From: Paraphaeosphaeria minitans
Taxonomy: Eukaryota; Ascomycota; Dothideomycetes; Pleosporales; Didymosphaeriaceae
Length of the DNA: 64,000 bases
Direction: 5' to 3'
Assembly (NCBI GenBank): GCA_015832175.1
Contig: WJXW01000005.1
Location: forward strand, 124,001 to 188,000
Positions 21,208 to 31,484 of this stretch are shown here, in pieces. Below the pieces are notes generated by a model. That model was not told the DNA's origin, did no database searches, and saw nothing but the letters and a program-made list of their open reading frames with translations. The translations under genes and the position numbers were made by a program. Numbering within the stretch: the stretch's first letter is position 1; every line of letters starts with the position of its first letter.

Positions 21208-22851
21208 CTATCTAGTGTCATAAACAAGAGTCAAAAGGTTGCCCAGAGGATTCAAGCCCTCTTCAGCGGTGATTATTCGCTTCGGGATTTCAAACTCAAC
21301 TTCAGGATCCTTCTTCAGATCTCTGTTGAGCTCATTATCAAGGAGCGCGGAATATGAGTGATCTAGGAAGTCTTCCAGGTTGTACGACCGCTTCGTGAAT
21401 TGCTCCGCAATAATTTTCGCCAGCGTAGCAACGTTGGGGTGATAGTGCGACTGCAGTGTCTCCAATTCCCAAACGCTACTCTCGATGGCGTCTGTAAGCA
21501 GCGGGTCTGGCTCTTCCATATCGAATGGATCGTCCATGCCTTCTTCCTCTACTTCCTGCTTTTGGGCCGGGTCTCGTATCTCGCGATGCATCATGAAGGT
21601 GCACGCGGGATGGCGCTTGAACATGTTGTACACCCATGGTATGACAACGACAATACCAGCCGGTGGTGCGTACAGGGCTAAACGTGTGAGCCTTTTGATG
21701 AAACTTGCTACCAATGTCGCCGGCAGATGTGAGGATGCCATGAAGGTATCCAATAGTCTGAAGAAGCGCGATCGGTGTTTCGAGTGCAGCAGGCCGTCAT
21801 CCAGTAGCGAGTATAGCTTTTGATAGAAAGAGGGATAGTCGAGGTTCTTCTCGGAAATGAGATAGTATAGTCCAGAAAGCGCGAGGAGAGAGGTAGCACC
21901 GCCAAGATTGTACGAGTCTGTCAGAAAGTCCATGAGCATCTCAGGCTGAGCAAACCACGGCGCGATCTGGTGCGAGAAGACGCCAAGAACGGACTTGCGC
22001 TGCTCTTTTGTGATGCCCGAGCGCAGTGTTGCCAGCCAGGCTTCTTGCGCTTGCAACTTGTATGCGCTCAGCGAGGGTACCGGGCTCTTTCCCTGGACTT
22101 CGGTGTAAAGGTTCTGGATGTCGTCTTTCGAAGAAGGGATGGCCTCAAGTCTAAGAAGGAGTGACAAGCTGTTGCGCGCCACACGTTCCTTTTCTGTGTC
22201 GTCGAGTTCGGATTGGAGCAAAGACTTGATCGACCGGAAGGTAGAATATCGAATATCGTCGTAGGTGGCAAAGAACTTGTCCGCAAACTCGTCCCTCGAG
22301 CCATCGTCCTCTGGCAGCAAGAGAAGCGCCTCCACAATTCGATCCAGTGGGCTATTCTTGATATTGAAGTCTCTGTGCGCTTTTGATTCTTCCTTGACCA
22401 GCCGCAGCAGTAGGGTCAACGCTACCGACTGCTTAGGCGGATGCTCGCTGCGGAGAAAGTCGCTGAGCAGCACCTCTATGTATTCCTGATACCTCTGCTT
22501 CAGCCACTTGACGATCATGGTTTCGGCCTCGGTCATTCTCTTGTTCTTGGCCATGTCTCCAGTGGTAACAAGTCGTGTGAAGACTCGACATAGGGCGACG
22601 GCTGCGAGGACGGATGCTTCGTTGTCGGGCTCGGGGGCTTTCGCGCGCGTCAAAAGGGTCGCAATGTTGTTGTAGTGCTTTCGCGACTCTGCGATCTGCG
22701 TTTCGAGGCGCAAAATCTCATCGTGAGAGTCTTCCTCGTCGTCGCTAGAGGGCTTTGGGCGGGGTTTCGACTTGGTTGCACGGCGCTCTGGCTCGCCCGA
22801 TTTTCTCTTCCTCTTCACACCCGCTAAAGAGGCAGCATTGACACCCGACAT
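21208..22851 (-). CDS. NOC4: Ribosome biogenesis factor Noc4/Utp19
   Basis: Nucleolar protein of the CBF/Mak21 family. With Nop14 it is needed for maturation and export of the 40S subunit. Single exon, 547 residues, the usual length. The N-terminus is Lys/Arg-rich (KRKRKSGEPERRATKSK), consistent with nucleolar targeting. Helical repeats follow, and the conserved CBF region lies at about residues 300-450 (SGLYYLISEKNLDYPSFYQK; LLDDGLLHSKHRSRFF; FIKRLTRLALYAPP). The C-terminus has the family's acidic stretch (DPFDMEEPDP) and WELETLQSHYHPNVATLAKI. It is divergent from ATP4 with 204 bp between start codons, probably a shared promoter. Confidence 0.93.
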   Translation of the reverse strand: MSGVNAASLAGVKRKRKSGEPERRATKSKPRPKPSSDDEEDSHDEILRLETQIAESRKHYNNIATLLTRAKAPEPDNEASVLAAVALCRVFTRLVTTGDMAKNKRMTEAETMIVKWLKQRYQEYIEVLLSDFLRSEHPPKQSVALTLLLRLVKEESKAHRDFNIKNSPLDRIVEALLLLPEDDGSRDEFADKFFATYDDIRYSTFRSIKSLLQSELDDTEKERVARNSLSLLLRLEAIPSSKDDIQNLYTEVQGKSPVPSLSAYKLQAQEAWLATLRSGITKEQRKSVLGVFSHQIAPWFAQPEMLMDFLTDSYNLGGATSLLALSGLYYLISEKNLDYPSFYQKLYSLLDDGLLHSKHRSRFFRLLDTFMASSHLPATLVASFIKRLTRLALYAPPAGIVVVIPWVYNMFKRHPACTFMMHREIRDPAQKQEVEEEGMDDPFDMEEPDPLLTDAIESSVWELETLQSHYHPNVATLAKIIAEQFTKRSYNLEDFLDHSYSALLDNELNRDLKKDPEVEFEIPKRIITAEEGLNPLGNLLTLVYDTR

Positions 22852-23055
22852 GGCGACGGCTGGGCAGGAGTCCGTTGTTGGGCGTGGTCGCAGTGCGGTC
22901 GTGAACTTTTTCGAGGACGCCGGGCCATGTTCGGCTAGTTTGTAGGTGCCTTACCTAGTCTAGGTAATCATGTTAGCGCGTTGATTCTGCACCGGGCAAG
23001 AGCTCCCAACTCCATCACCGTCGTCGCCCACACCTCCCCACTCTCATCCACAGCA
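22852..23055. promoter_or_regulatory. Bidirectional promoter region NOC4/ATP4
   Basis: Only 204 bp separate the divergent start codons of a ribosome-assembly gene and a mitochondrial ATP synthase gene, so both promoters must fit or overlap here. A CT-rich tract precedes the ATP4 start. No TATA box is evident. Confidence 0.6.
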
Positions 23056-23953
23056 ATGGCATCTCGTCTGGCAAGGAGCGCGGTCGGTACGTACAAGCTC
23101 CCCGACGCCATTGACCGCCCTGCTCACCTGCAACAGGCGCCGCCCGTCTCCGCCCATCGCTCCCTCTCCGCAACCTCCCCAGCATCACGGCCCAGCTCAC
23201 CCCGGCCCGCTACCAGTCCAATGTGCCCGAGGACCCCAAGAAGAAGGCTCAGTCGCTTCTTGATGCCATCCCCGTGCCCGGAAACAGCCCCGTCACCAAG
23301 GCTGCCGTCATCTCCGCCGCCGCTGGTGTGAGCACCTTCGCCATCAGCAACGAGCTCTACGTCGTCAACGAGGAGTCCATCGTCGCCCTCTCGCTGCTCA
23401 CCATCTTCTGGGCTGTCGCCAAGTACGCTGGCCCGGCCTGGTCCGACTACGCCCAGTCGCAGATCAACAAGATCTCCGGCATCTTGAACTCGGCCCGTGC
23501 CGACCACACCACGGCCGTCAAGCAGCGCATTGAGAGCGTCCAGGACCTCGGCGGTGTCATTGACATCACCAAGAACCTTTTCGCCGTTTCCAAGGTACGA
23601 CAATTGCGATGGACAGATGAACCTTGGTTGGACAGAACCCTTGGGGCTGACTCCGTGTAGGAAACCGCCCAGCTTGAGGCCCAGGCCTACGAGCTCGAGC
23701 AGAAGACCGCCATTGCCCACGAGGCCAAGACCGTCCTCGACTCATGGATCCGCTACGAGGGCCAGGTCAAGGCGAGGCAGCAGCGCGAGCTTGCCGAGAG
23801 CATCATCGCCAAGATCGAGAAGGAGCTTGAGAACCCCAAAACCCTCAAGCAGATCCTCGACCAAAGCGTCGCCGATGTTGAGAGTGCGTGTAGCCGCATG
23901 CCTTCGAATCGCTCCGCTAACAACTCTCAGGGATCGTGTCGCAAAAGGCATAA
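23056..23953 (+). CDS. ATP4: Mitochondrial F1Fo-ATP synthase subunit 4 (b)
   Basis: Stator-stalk subunit of ATP synthase, anchored in the inner membrane and holding F1 against rotation. Four exons, 23056-23086, 23137-23594, 23661-23884 and 23932-23953, give 244 residues, the normal length. The first exon is 31 nt and the last 22 nt. The N-terminus MASRLARSAVGAARLRP is a typical mitochondrial presequence, ending near ARYQSN. Two hydrophobic helices at about residues 55-95 (AAVISAAAGVSTFAISNELYVV and SIVALSLLTIFWAVAKY) form the membrane hairpin. A long charged helix with the typical AQLEAQAYELEQKT and WIRYEGQVK follows. The C-terminus is RIVSQKA. Introns are 50, 66 and 47 nt. Confidence 0.95.
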
Positions 23954-24580
23954 GCTACCTACGACGTTTCCTTTCTCATCGATTAGCATCATCCAATGTT
24001 ACATAAATCTGTGCTATAGTCAATCGGGTCGGATAGATTACCCAAAGTCAAAGTCAATTTCATTTGGTCCAAGTACCTTTGCGAGCATCCCTGTTGCATC
24101 ACCACGCTTCAAGTAGCCGGACAGGGTACACTGATAAATTGCCCGGGAAATTGTAGCCTGTCAAAGCCAGCCCCTCGCCTTGTTCGGATCTTTGGTTTCA
24201 GTGTCGCATCGTGAACCACCATTGCTCGAAACACCGCCTGTAGTTTCAAAGAGCTGCGTGCATTTACTCGGGGGATGCTACATGAACCCATGAATGGCAC
24301 ATCAATGCCCGACCCGGCTGCAACCAGCGAAATCGAGCAGAACCCCCATTTCGCCCGCCAGATAATACTAGAGGTTATTTGTCTTTTTGAAGACCATGTC
24401 CGTCAACCCATGTCCGTCACTCCAACAGTATTAACAATGCAGTGGGGTACATACCTACCCGTTGGAGCTTAGGGCCGCAGATCCGCTATGCATTAGGTAC
24501 ACTAGTGTAGGAATGAGTCTTGCATCTTGCCTCGACCACTTTTAACCTACGCTCAGCTTTTCGTACGTCTCGCAATAGCA
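23954..24580. other. Intergenic between ATP4 and the acyltransferase gene
   Basis: 3' flank of ATP4 and upstream region of the acyltransferase gene. No supported gene, RNA or repeat seen. Confidence 0.55.
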
Positions 24581-26401
24581 ATGGCAGATGAGCACTGGCT
24601 CAATCGATATGGCAATGGATACTACGCCTGGAAAGCAGCAGACCGTGGTGGCAAAGAAGGATTCGAGCGGCCCATTGGACTGGTGGAAACTTCTTTTGAC
24701 ACAGACGGACGGTCAGTCTTCCTGTCCAGACGAATGCGTGGGGCTCGACTTACGATGCATTCGAGAACAGGTATTTTGGAGGCCGCGCAGATATGACGGC
24801 GCTACTTTCGGTGTGTATAAAACATAGGCTCGGGAAAGAAGCTTTCAGACGGAGGATCGCACTCGCGTGGGCGAATCTGCGGCTACGACATGTTATGCTT
24901 ATGAGCCGGACGCTTTTTGACAAAGAATCCAGACAGCGGAGATTCGTTGTTGATCTGCATGATAGTATTGAAGAGGTGTTCGACGATGTTCTGTGTAATA
25001 TTGTCTGGGTCGAGGATTACTACGAAGAGGTGGACGCAATCGAAAATGCATCGCCACGCTTTCAATGTGGGTCGTATTGTCGACCCGGAGAAATGTTTGT
25101 CCAAGATCCATGTGCTACCTTTGGTGGAAGGACCTGACGGTAGGTTCGAGCTGAGGTTCATGATTGTGATGGCGCACCAAATTTCCGATGGATTGTCTTC
25201 ATACAACTGGTTCAGCGACTTCCTCCGTATGCTCAACCTATCTGAAAAAGAGCTAGAAACCGAGATAAACACAGGCAGGCAAGAAGACGTGATAAGATCG
25301 AAGCTCCCACCCGCCCAAGAGGATGTCTACCACCGCGTCGCCACAATCAAAGCGCGACAACGCTGGTTCTGGGCCATCACCCACGTCCTCCGACACCTTC
25401 GCAAGCCGACCCTCCAATCCTTTCCTAATCCCCTGAAACGCGAACACCGCCTCCAGTACCCCACCACCTTCCCCCCAACCTTCTCAAAAATCTTCAACTA
25501 CGACCCTGCCTCAGCGCCGCCCCTAACCGCCAACATCATCACCGCCGCGCTCTCCCCCGCCGCCTCAGCACGCATGATGTCCCTCTGCCGCTCCATCCAC
25601 GTCTCCATCGGCGCGGGCTGCTTCGCGCTCGCCGGGCTAGCCATGATGGCGCTTTACGAAGAGCGCTTCCCACACGTCCCAGCGGCCCAACGGCTCCCCT
25701 TCGGCGCCGGCTTCCCGCTCAACCCCCGCGCTTTCTTCGGCTGGAACACGCCCGCCGACAGCTGCATGCTGGCCTTCTCCGACGGGTTCGCGATGCCGTT
25801 TCTGCCGTCGGAGCTGCCGGTCGAAGCGAGGTTCAGACTGGTGGCTGCCCGTGCGAATCGGGAGTTGAAGATGTATCAGAAGCGTGGGAAGCGCGGGGGG
25901 GATGGGGCGAGCGGGAGGGAAGGGAAGAGGGAGAGGGGCGCGTGGGAACCCCATGATCCCCGGAGATTGTTGGCGAATGCGTATTTGAACGCTATCGAGC
26001 GCTCCGACTCCAAACTACCGGAGGGGTTGGCCTGGGGCGTCACGCCGCACGGCGACTTGGCACCTCCGTCGTCGTCGTCGTTCAGGGCGACGTGCGGCGT
26101 GTCGTCGATTGGGCGGACGGCGCAGTGGCTGGCTGCGGGTACGTACAGTCTTGATCTTGATGGTTCTGAGGGGGGGAGGGAGAAGGATTTTGCGGCGGAC
26201 TTTTTGGACCTTAGACAGGGGGTTAGGGCGAGGGAGGAGGAGTTCTTGGTCGGGAGTAATACGGATGCGGAGGGGAGGGTGAGGTTTGGGGTGAGCTATG
26301 ATGAGAGTGCGATTAGTGGGGGCTGGGCGGGGAGGTGGAGAGATGTTGTGGAGGGGTTGATGGAGGGTGGTGGGAGGGTGAGCGAGAGGGCGAGGATCTG
26401 A
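24581..26401 (+). pseudogene. HxxxDG acyltransferase (BAHD/condensation-like), one frame break
   Basis: CoA-dependent acyltransferase-like protein of the fungal condensation/BAHD-like superfamily, usually found in secondary metabolism. The catalytic HxxxDG motif is intact as HQISDG, at about nt 25174-25191. Exon 1 is 24581-24711 and exon 2 starts at 24771; the 59-nt intron (GTCAGT..AACAG) joins FDTDG to RYFGGRADM. Near 25042-25046 the frame must move by one base at an AAAA run to link DYYEEVDAIE with FNVGRIVDPEKCLSKIHVLPL, and no splice sites are available there. The remainder is open to 26401, about 587 residues in all. One homopolymer indel in an otherwise intact gene suggests a sequencing error as likely as true inactivation. 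The substrate is unknown. The coding strand turns from C-rich to strikingly G-rich after about 25850. Confidence 0.75.
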
Positions 26402-26538
26402 GGGGAGAACCGCATCGTGGAGTGGGGTGTATAGGATACCTTGATCATGTGATTTAGCAGAAGAAGTAGGCGTCAATGACACGCCAGCGAACACCAATTC
26501 GGCCTCATCCGTCTACGGGACTGTAACTGCGTCCCCCC

Positions 26539-27771
26539 TCACTCTTCTGGCGCACGGCCATCTCTATACGCCCACAGTCTCGAACGATCTCTCACGCTCT
26601 TCATACCTTTTCTTCTTCTTCTTGCACCACACACCGCTCCTTCCACTTCAGCTTCCCCCTCAGCCATACTTACCGCCTCCCAGTTTCCCTCTTCCTCCAT
26701 TACTCTCCCATCCTCACCCAGTGGAAATAGCGCATTGAGATAATGCTGATTCATAAGATGCCCCGTCCCCTGTCTCACAAACAAATTCCCCGCATACCGA
26801 TTCGGCAACTTTGCAAAATACAAGACGCCCCAGCACGCCACAAACTCCGCGTCCGACGCATAGTGCTCGATATGCCGCACCGCGGCAGCGGAAGGCGCAC
26901 AGCGCGGGTTATTGAAGTGGTTCGCCGCTGACCCAAAGGTATATATCTCGCACTTTGCCACGCACGCCCGGTCGACTGCATTGCACGTCAGCACCCCACA
27001 CATGCCCCTCCCCTCGCAAAAAGAAGGCCTCGGAAGTCGCGACGTACCTTCGGTCAGCAGCCAGTCCAAGATGATGCCCCCCTCGATGCCCCCCTGGCTG
27101 TGCAGAATCAGCACCACCTTCTCGGTCGCAGGCTCCAGCAGCGCGGCCTTGACGGCCGCATACGAGCGCCGCATGTCCGTCGTGGCGTACAGAAAGTCGC
27201 GCTCGAGGATGCACTGCACGAGGTCGAACAGGAGGCCGTAGGTGCGGTTGTGCACGCCTGTCACGGGCCGGCGGAATGTGCGCGCCAGACGGTCCAGATT
27301 CGACTGCAGCCAGTGGCGCCCGACGGACACGCCATTGAGGTAGATCCAGCGCTCGCCCGGGTGCGGTGGCGCGGAGGAGACGTCGATGGCGCTGTGCAGC
27401 ACGTCGGTGGTGCCGTTGAGGAGGTGTGCAACATAGGCGGTCACGGTGTAGACGGCTGCGAGGTAGATGGCTACGACCCAGACTGGCAGGACGATGAGCA
27501 AGGGAAGACTTAGAAGGAATAGCGATTGGAAGAGGATGAGGAAGGCGTGGAGGGTGAGGCAGTAGAGGTTTGGTAGGGATGGGTAGAGCTCGTCTAGTTC
27601 ACCGCCTTGCCATTGTGTTAACGGCGTGAGGATGCCTGGTATTGACCACGCGAGGCTGAAGAAGAGGCGTATGTCGGCGAGACAGAGAAGGAGAGGGGAC
27701 CCGGTATAGGGGATCGGGGCGTGGGCATGTGCCCGGCGTTTAGGAGGTGTGAGGATGAGGTCTACGGCCAT
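26539..27771 (-). CDS. Membrane-anchored alpha/beta-hydrolase-like protein
   Basis: Two exons, 27771-27048 and 26975-26539, with a 72-nt intron (GTACGT..TGCAG, branch CTGAC) that joins WLLTE to VDRACVAKCEIYTFG; 386 residues. The intron is a multiple of three without a stop, so a retained-intron reading would also stay open. A long hydrophobic region at about residues 72-118 (LILFQSLFLLSLPLLIVLPVWVVAIYLAAVYTV) suggests one or two membrane passes. The nucleophile-elbow-like VLILHSQGG and the following EIYTFGSAANHF and HYASDAEFVA resemble lipase-type alpha/beta hydrolases found as uncharacterised proteins in many fungi. The exact substrate cannot be inferred. The C-terminal 60 residues are charged and low in complexity. 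Confidence 0.78.
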   Translation of the reverse strand: MAVDLILTPPKRRAHAHAPIPYTGSPLLLCLADIRLFFSLAWSIPGILTPLTQWQGGELDELYPSLPNLYCLTLHAFLILFQSLFLLSLPLLIVLPVWVVAIYLAAVYTVTAYVAHLLNGTTDVLHSAIDVSSAPPHPGERWIYLNGVSVGRHWLQSNLDRLARTFRRPVTGVHNRTYGLLFDLVQCILERDFLYATTDMRRSYAAVKAALLEPATEKVVLILHSQGGIEGGIILDWLLTEGTSRLPRPSFCEGRGMCGVLTCNAVDRACVAKCEIYTFGSAANHFNNPRCAPSAAAVRHIEHYASDAEFVACWGVLYFAKLPNRYAGNLFVRQGTGHLMNQHYLNALFPLGEDGRVMEEEGNWEAVSMAEGEAEVEGAVCGARRRRKGMKSVRDRSRLWAYRDGRAPEE

Positions 27772-28421
27772 ATTTACAGGGCGAGGAATGAGGAAGGAAA
27801 GTCAAGACGTGGGGCCAAGATACAGGAGACTTGCCGCAGGTCGCATGTTTATTATACGAAGCCATGTGAGATGCGGCATGTGAGCAGGCACATCGGCTGA
27901 AACTAGGCGGTGGAAGGGGGTGGAGGAACCTGCGGCATATGTAGTTGCGGCTGGCTAGGAGTTGAAGCAGAGTTTATTAGTTGGAGCGACTGTGCTCATC
28001 AGCTGTGTCGACCGATGGCGGATCTGACGTACTCGTAGTTCAAGCCTGTGGCTGAGCTGGCTCAGTTCATGAGGTGTGGTAACACAAAAGGGATGCCTGG
28101 TCGTGAATACGAGCATCGTGCTGAATGGAAATATCATATTGCGTTGTGTCCAGGCTTTATGACTTAGAAGTGTAAATATTGAGATAATGACCGATGGGAG
28201 AAATTGTTTGATGTTTTCAGGACATCCAGGTACGTGTCGCGTGTTGGATGTGCAGGTCGGTCGCATGCACATGCAGGTTCAAATGGTCAGCTGCAGCTGT
28301 CAAAAACGTCACTCTGCATACCTATCACCGCAAATTAGCAACCACAACATCGTGTTTCCTGAAGACATCTCATAGCCAACGTAAGATGAGCATGTATACG
28401 TGAATGGCAGCCAAGTACTCT
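27772..28421. other. Intergenic downstream of the HET-like gene
   Basis: No supported gene. A minus-strand open frame at 27955-28272 shows no recognisable features, and no continuation of the HET domain could be found here in any frame. Confidence 0.5.
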
Positions 28422-29461
28422 TCACACTATAGTAACCGTGAATTTCCCATCGGCATCCGATTCTTGATAGAGGCAGTCCGCATGCAGTGTCTGGAGTGCC
28501 GCATAGGTCACCGAAAACCCATCCGAGGAATGGATGAGTAGAGGACTTGGATCGATACGCCTCTTGTTGAGAATGAATCCTTCCGCACCATGTGCGAATG
28601 CTGAAGCGGATACCATACAAGCGCAGTTTCTGTAGACATTATGCATCACTTGCGCTTCATGTTTCCAATCATCCAGATCGTCCGGTATGATACAAAGAGA
28701 GTCTATCCAGATGTACTGGAAGCCCATAGTTTCTGTGGCAAAGAGCGCATCCTGGAACGTCTTGGACAGCTCATGCAGAGGAAGTGACACTTCGAAAGCA
28801 CCTGCATTTGCGCGAGTCATTGTAAGAAACGCAACGTTGCCCCAACAGTGAGAGAGAGCAAGATATGGTGTGTCCCGAGGGAGATCGTCACCACGACATA
28901 TATTAGCAGATAGTTCAGAGCTATCGCCGGATCGCTTCACGTTCACAAGCCTTGTTGGCAGCGTTCGGCGAACAGTCGATACTCGGCAGTCAACACCTTC
29001 TAATCCATTCTCGAACCTGGGAGAAAGTCTCGTCAGATCTTAAAGATGAGCTCATCTTTGTACGGACACGTTTCGGATGTTGTTCTAAGTAGGTAAGCCG
29101 TATGTATTGAGACGGAGAACCCACTCACCCATGAAGCTTCGTTCCAGGCCCCAAAAGACACTGTCAATGTCACTAATCGGTGGAGACTCTGCTTGGCCAC
29201 CCGAGAACCAATCACGAGCTCCGACACGTTCTGCATCGTCTGATCCTCCCATCTGTATACCGTGTGTTGCACTGGCACATGCTCGATGTAGCCTTGCGGT
29301 CTGATCCATCGCATCTCTCTGAAAGTCCAACTGCAAATATGACAGCCTTGTGCAACAGCTCGGAGAAAATCATCACGGTCGTTATGACGCCGTTCGTCTC
29401 CTTCTCTCCGATGCGTTGAGAAAATGTTTCGACAGGCCGCACAGAGGCGGTTGTCAGCCAT
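28422..29461 (-). CDS. HET-domain protein, apparently truncated after the core domain
   Basis: Heterokaryon-incompatibility (HET) type protein; this family triggers cell death or self/non-self responses in filamentous fungi. The N-terminus has the usual zinc-ribbon-like start (LCAACRNIF, then GCHIC, about residues 4-50). After an intron somewhere in 29040-29140, with uncertain borders, the frame continues through LSPRFENG at 29015 to the HET core: YLALSHCWG, TFQDALFATETMGFQYIWID, SLCIIPDDLDDWKHEAQVMHNVY. The protein then stops about 60 residues later, at 28422. It lacks the RGWxxQE-type block and the long variable C-terminus that normally follow. It is therefore a short or truncated HET protein, possibly a decaying copy. 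It sits alone, without a NACHT or partner gene beside it. Confidence 0.72.
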
Positions 29462-30328
29462 AATGGCACTGACAGGTTCACTGCAGACCTCGCTAGGTGC
29501 CTGCAATCGAGGACGATCTTCTGAGATTTTGCGACGGAAACCTCGCCGGGAAGAATCAGAGCAAGTGACAAGTCCTTGTTTACGCAGTGGAAACATAAGT
29601 TTTGTAAGGGGGTGAATTTTAAGAAGGAGTGAAATGACGGGCAGAAAGCTGGGAGCCAGGTGGTTGCACAGGGCTGTGCACATTGCCACTGCCGGCGGAG
29701 GAAGGAGCTGTGTACCTCGACCTTGGCAAGTGCGACTGACTGACTCCGCTTCTATCTTTACATCTCCTTTCACTGTCTGAAGGATTATCGATACCGTACT
29801 TTTCACAATACAAGAAGTGGTCCTCTGTACAACTCACCTACCGATACTACCTACATCATGGTGTTGTGGTGGAGAAATGAAAAGCTGGTAAGGCGCCATG
29901 AGAGCCTCTAAATACGAGCTCATTTGTAGAGATGTTGATCAGTAGCCCCCCCCCAACACGAAGTGTTTACACTGGTGCACCCACAAGGCTACACAGTGCT
30001 CAATGCAGCCCAAGCAACGATCGCATATATGCGGGTCTACCCATTGCACCATCTCTAACCTCACGCACAGGGAAGGTTCTGGTATGCTTTCAGCCTGCGC
30101 ATCATCACCGGTTGCGAGAATGGTTCGTAACCACAGCTTGCATTGCGTCTGTCTATTGGTATCGTTCGTCCTCGTGCTGATGCTCCCGAAGCCGTCTCTC
30201 CCCTCTCCCTGTTCCTATCCTCATCCCAGCGTAGCTCAATATGCCAAATACCCTCAATCCCTCAACGCCGATTCGATTTTTATCCCCGAACGCCGTAATG
30301 ATGCATTGTCGTGCGCAAGGCAATGTGG
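29462..30328. other. Intergenic between the HET-like gene and NSA2
   Basis: Upstream side of the HET-like gene and 3' flank of NSA2. The open frame of the HET gene extends upstream of its ATG to about 29800 but looks non-coding. No other gene seen. Confidence 0.5.
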
Positions 30329-31227
30329 TCAGACGAGCAGGACTGCGTTCAAGCATCCATCGTTCTCAGGGTTGTTCGTCACCTGCGCATAGCGACCCCA
30401 GACGACCTTTCCTCCTGCAGTGACAAGGCCCAACTCGCTCACGTTGACCTCGATGACAGTTCCCTTGGTGAGAACGCCTAGTTGGGTGTCTGCAAAATAT
30501 TAGCTTTGTTCCACTCAGGGCATGCCAGGAGAACCTACACAGCGGATTCTGCGGATTCTTCTTCACGGAGATAATCGGCAGCTGCACCGTAACCCCCAGC
30601 TCCGGATGCGTCACATTCGCCTTCTTATACCGCAGCCCCATCGGCCGGATAAAGCGCTCGTACTTGACCGGTCTACGCGTGAACCCGGGCCCCACAAACG
30701 TCGGTTTCGTGATCATGCGCTTCCAGCTCTTCTTCTTCGTCTTCGCACCCGTCTTGACCACGCTAAACATCTCCTCTTCGCTGATGCCCTTGACCTTGGG
30801 CAGCGGCACCGAAAACTTGGCCGCCTTTTCGTTGCGCCGCTGCTTGATCGCCGAAGAGAGCTGCTTCGCGTTCTTCTCATTGCTGCGGTCCAGGAGGTAC
30901 TGCGGCAGGGCTTCGGTGGAGGGCTCGGCGGGCTCGGAGGTCTTGACGTTGCGCTCTTCGTGGGCCTTGATCTGCTTCTTCATCTGGATCTTCTCCTTGC
31001 GGCGCTTCTCGGCGTAGAGTTTGGCGCGTAGACCGCGCAGGTTCTGAGCCTTCTGCGAGGCCTCGTGGCCTTCACGGGCGATGCGCTTGCGGCGGCGCTC
31101 GGCGGCGTCGAAGCGTTCGCCATGGAGTTTTTCTGGGGAACTACGTTAGGACATGGTGCCGATTTGTGGAGGTGTAAAGCAAAAGGCTGCACGGACTGTG
31201 GCGTTCCATATACTCATTCTGAGGCAT
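30329..31227 (-). CDS. NSA2: 60S ribosome biogenesis protein Nsa2
   Basis: Nuclear pre-60S assembly factor; the yeast protein acts in ITS2 (27S) rRNA processing. Three exons, 31227-31197, 31132-30539 and 30489-30329, encode exactly 261 residues, the same length as yeast Nsa2. Exon 1 gives [11 protein letters not shown], the conserved family start. The 64-nt first intron begins with a weak GTCCGT donor and has a CCTAAC branch; the second intron is 49 nt. Family blocks visible: [55 protein letters not shown], and the C-terminal beta-barrel part [19 protein letters not shown] ending in NAVLLV. It is divergent from the mitochondrial bL21 gene. Confidence 0.95.
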
Positions 31228-31484
31228 CTTGGCGGAGGGCGAGCGTCTGCTCTGATTATTTCCTGGGGGATGGTACTGCGAGCACTTGCTCTTTTCGCCG
31301 TGTTGTTCGAACACTGGAGGCTGGCGGCGAAAAAGTCCCAGTCCCGCATTCGAAATCTTGGCGGGCTACCGATATCCTATCCTGGCGCGCTCTGATCCCT
31401 GCAGCGCGCTCCGCCAAACTTCGCCATTTCTCGAACATCCAACATCAACGGGACGAGGACAGCCATTGCCGCCGCACACCCACC
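31228..31484. promoter_or_regulatory. Bidirectional promoter region NSA2/bL21m
   Basis: 257 bp between the divergent start codons of a cytosolic 60S assembly factor and a mitochondrial ribosomal protein, so expression of the two may be coordinated. No TATA box is obvious. Confidence 0.6.
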
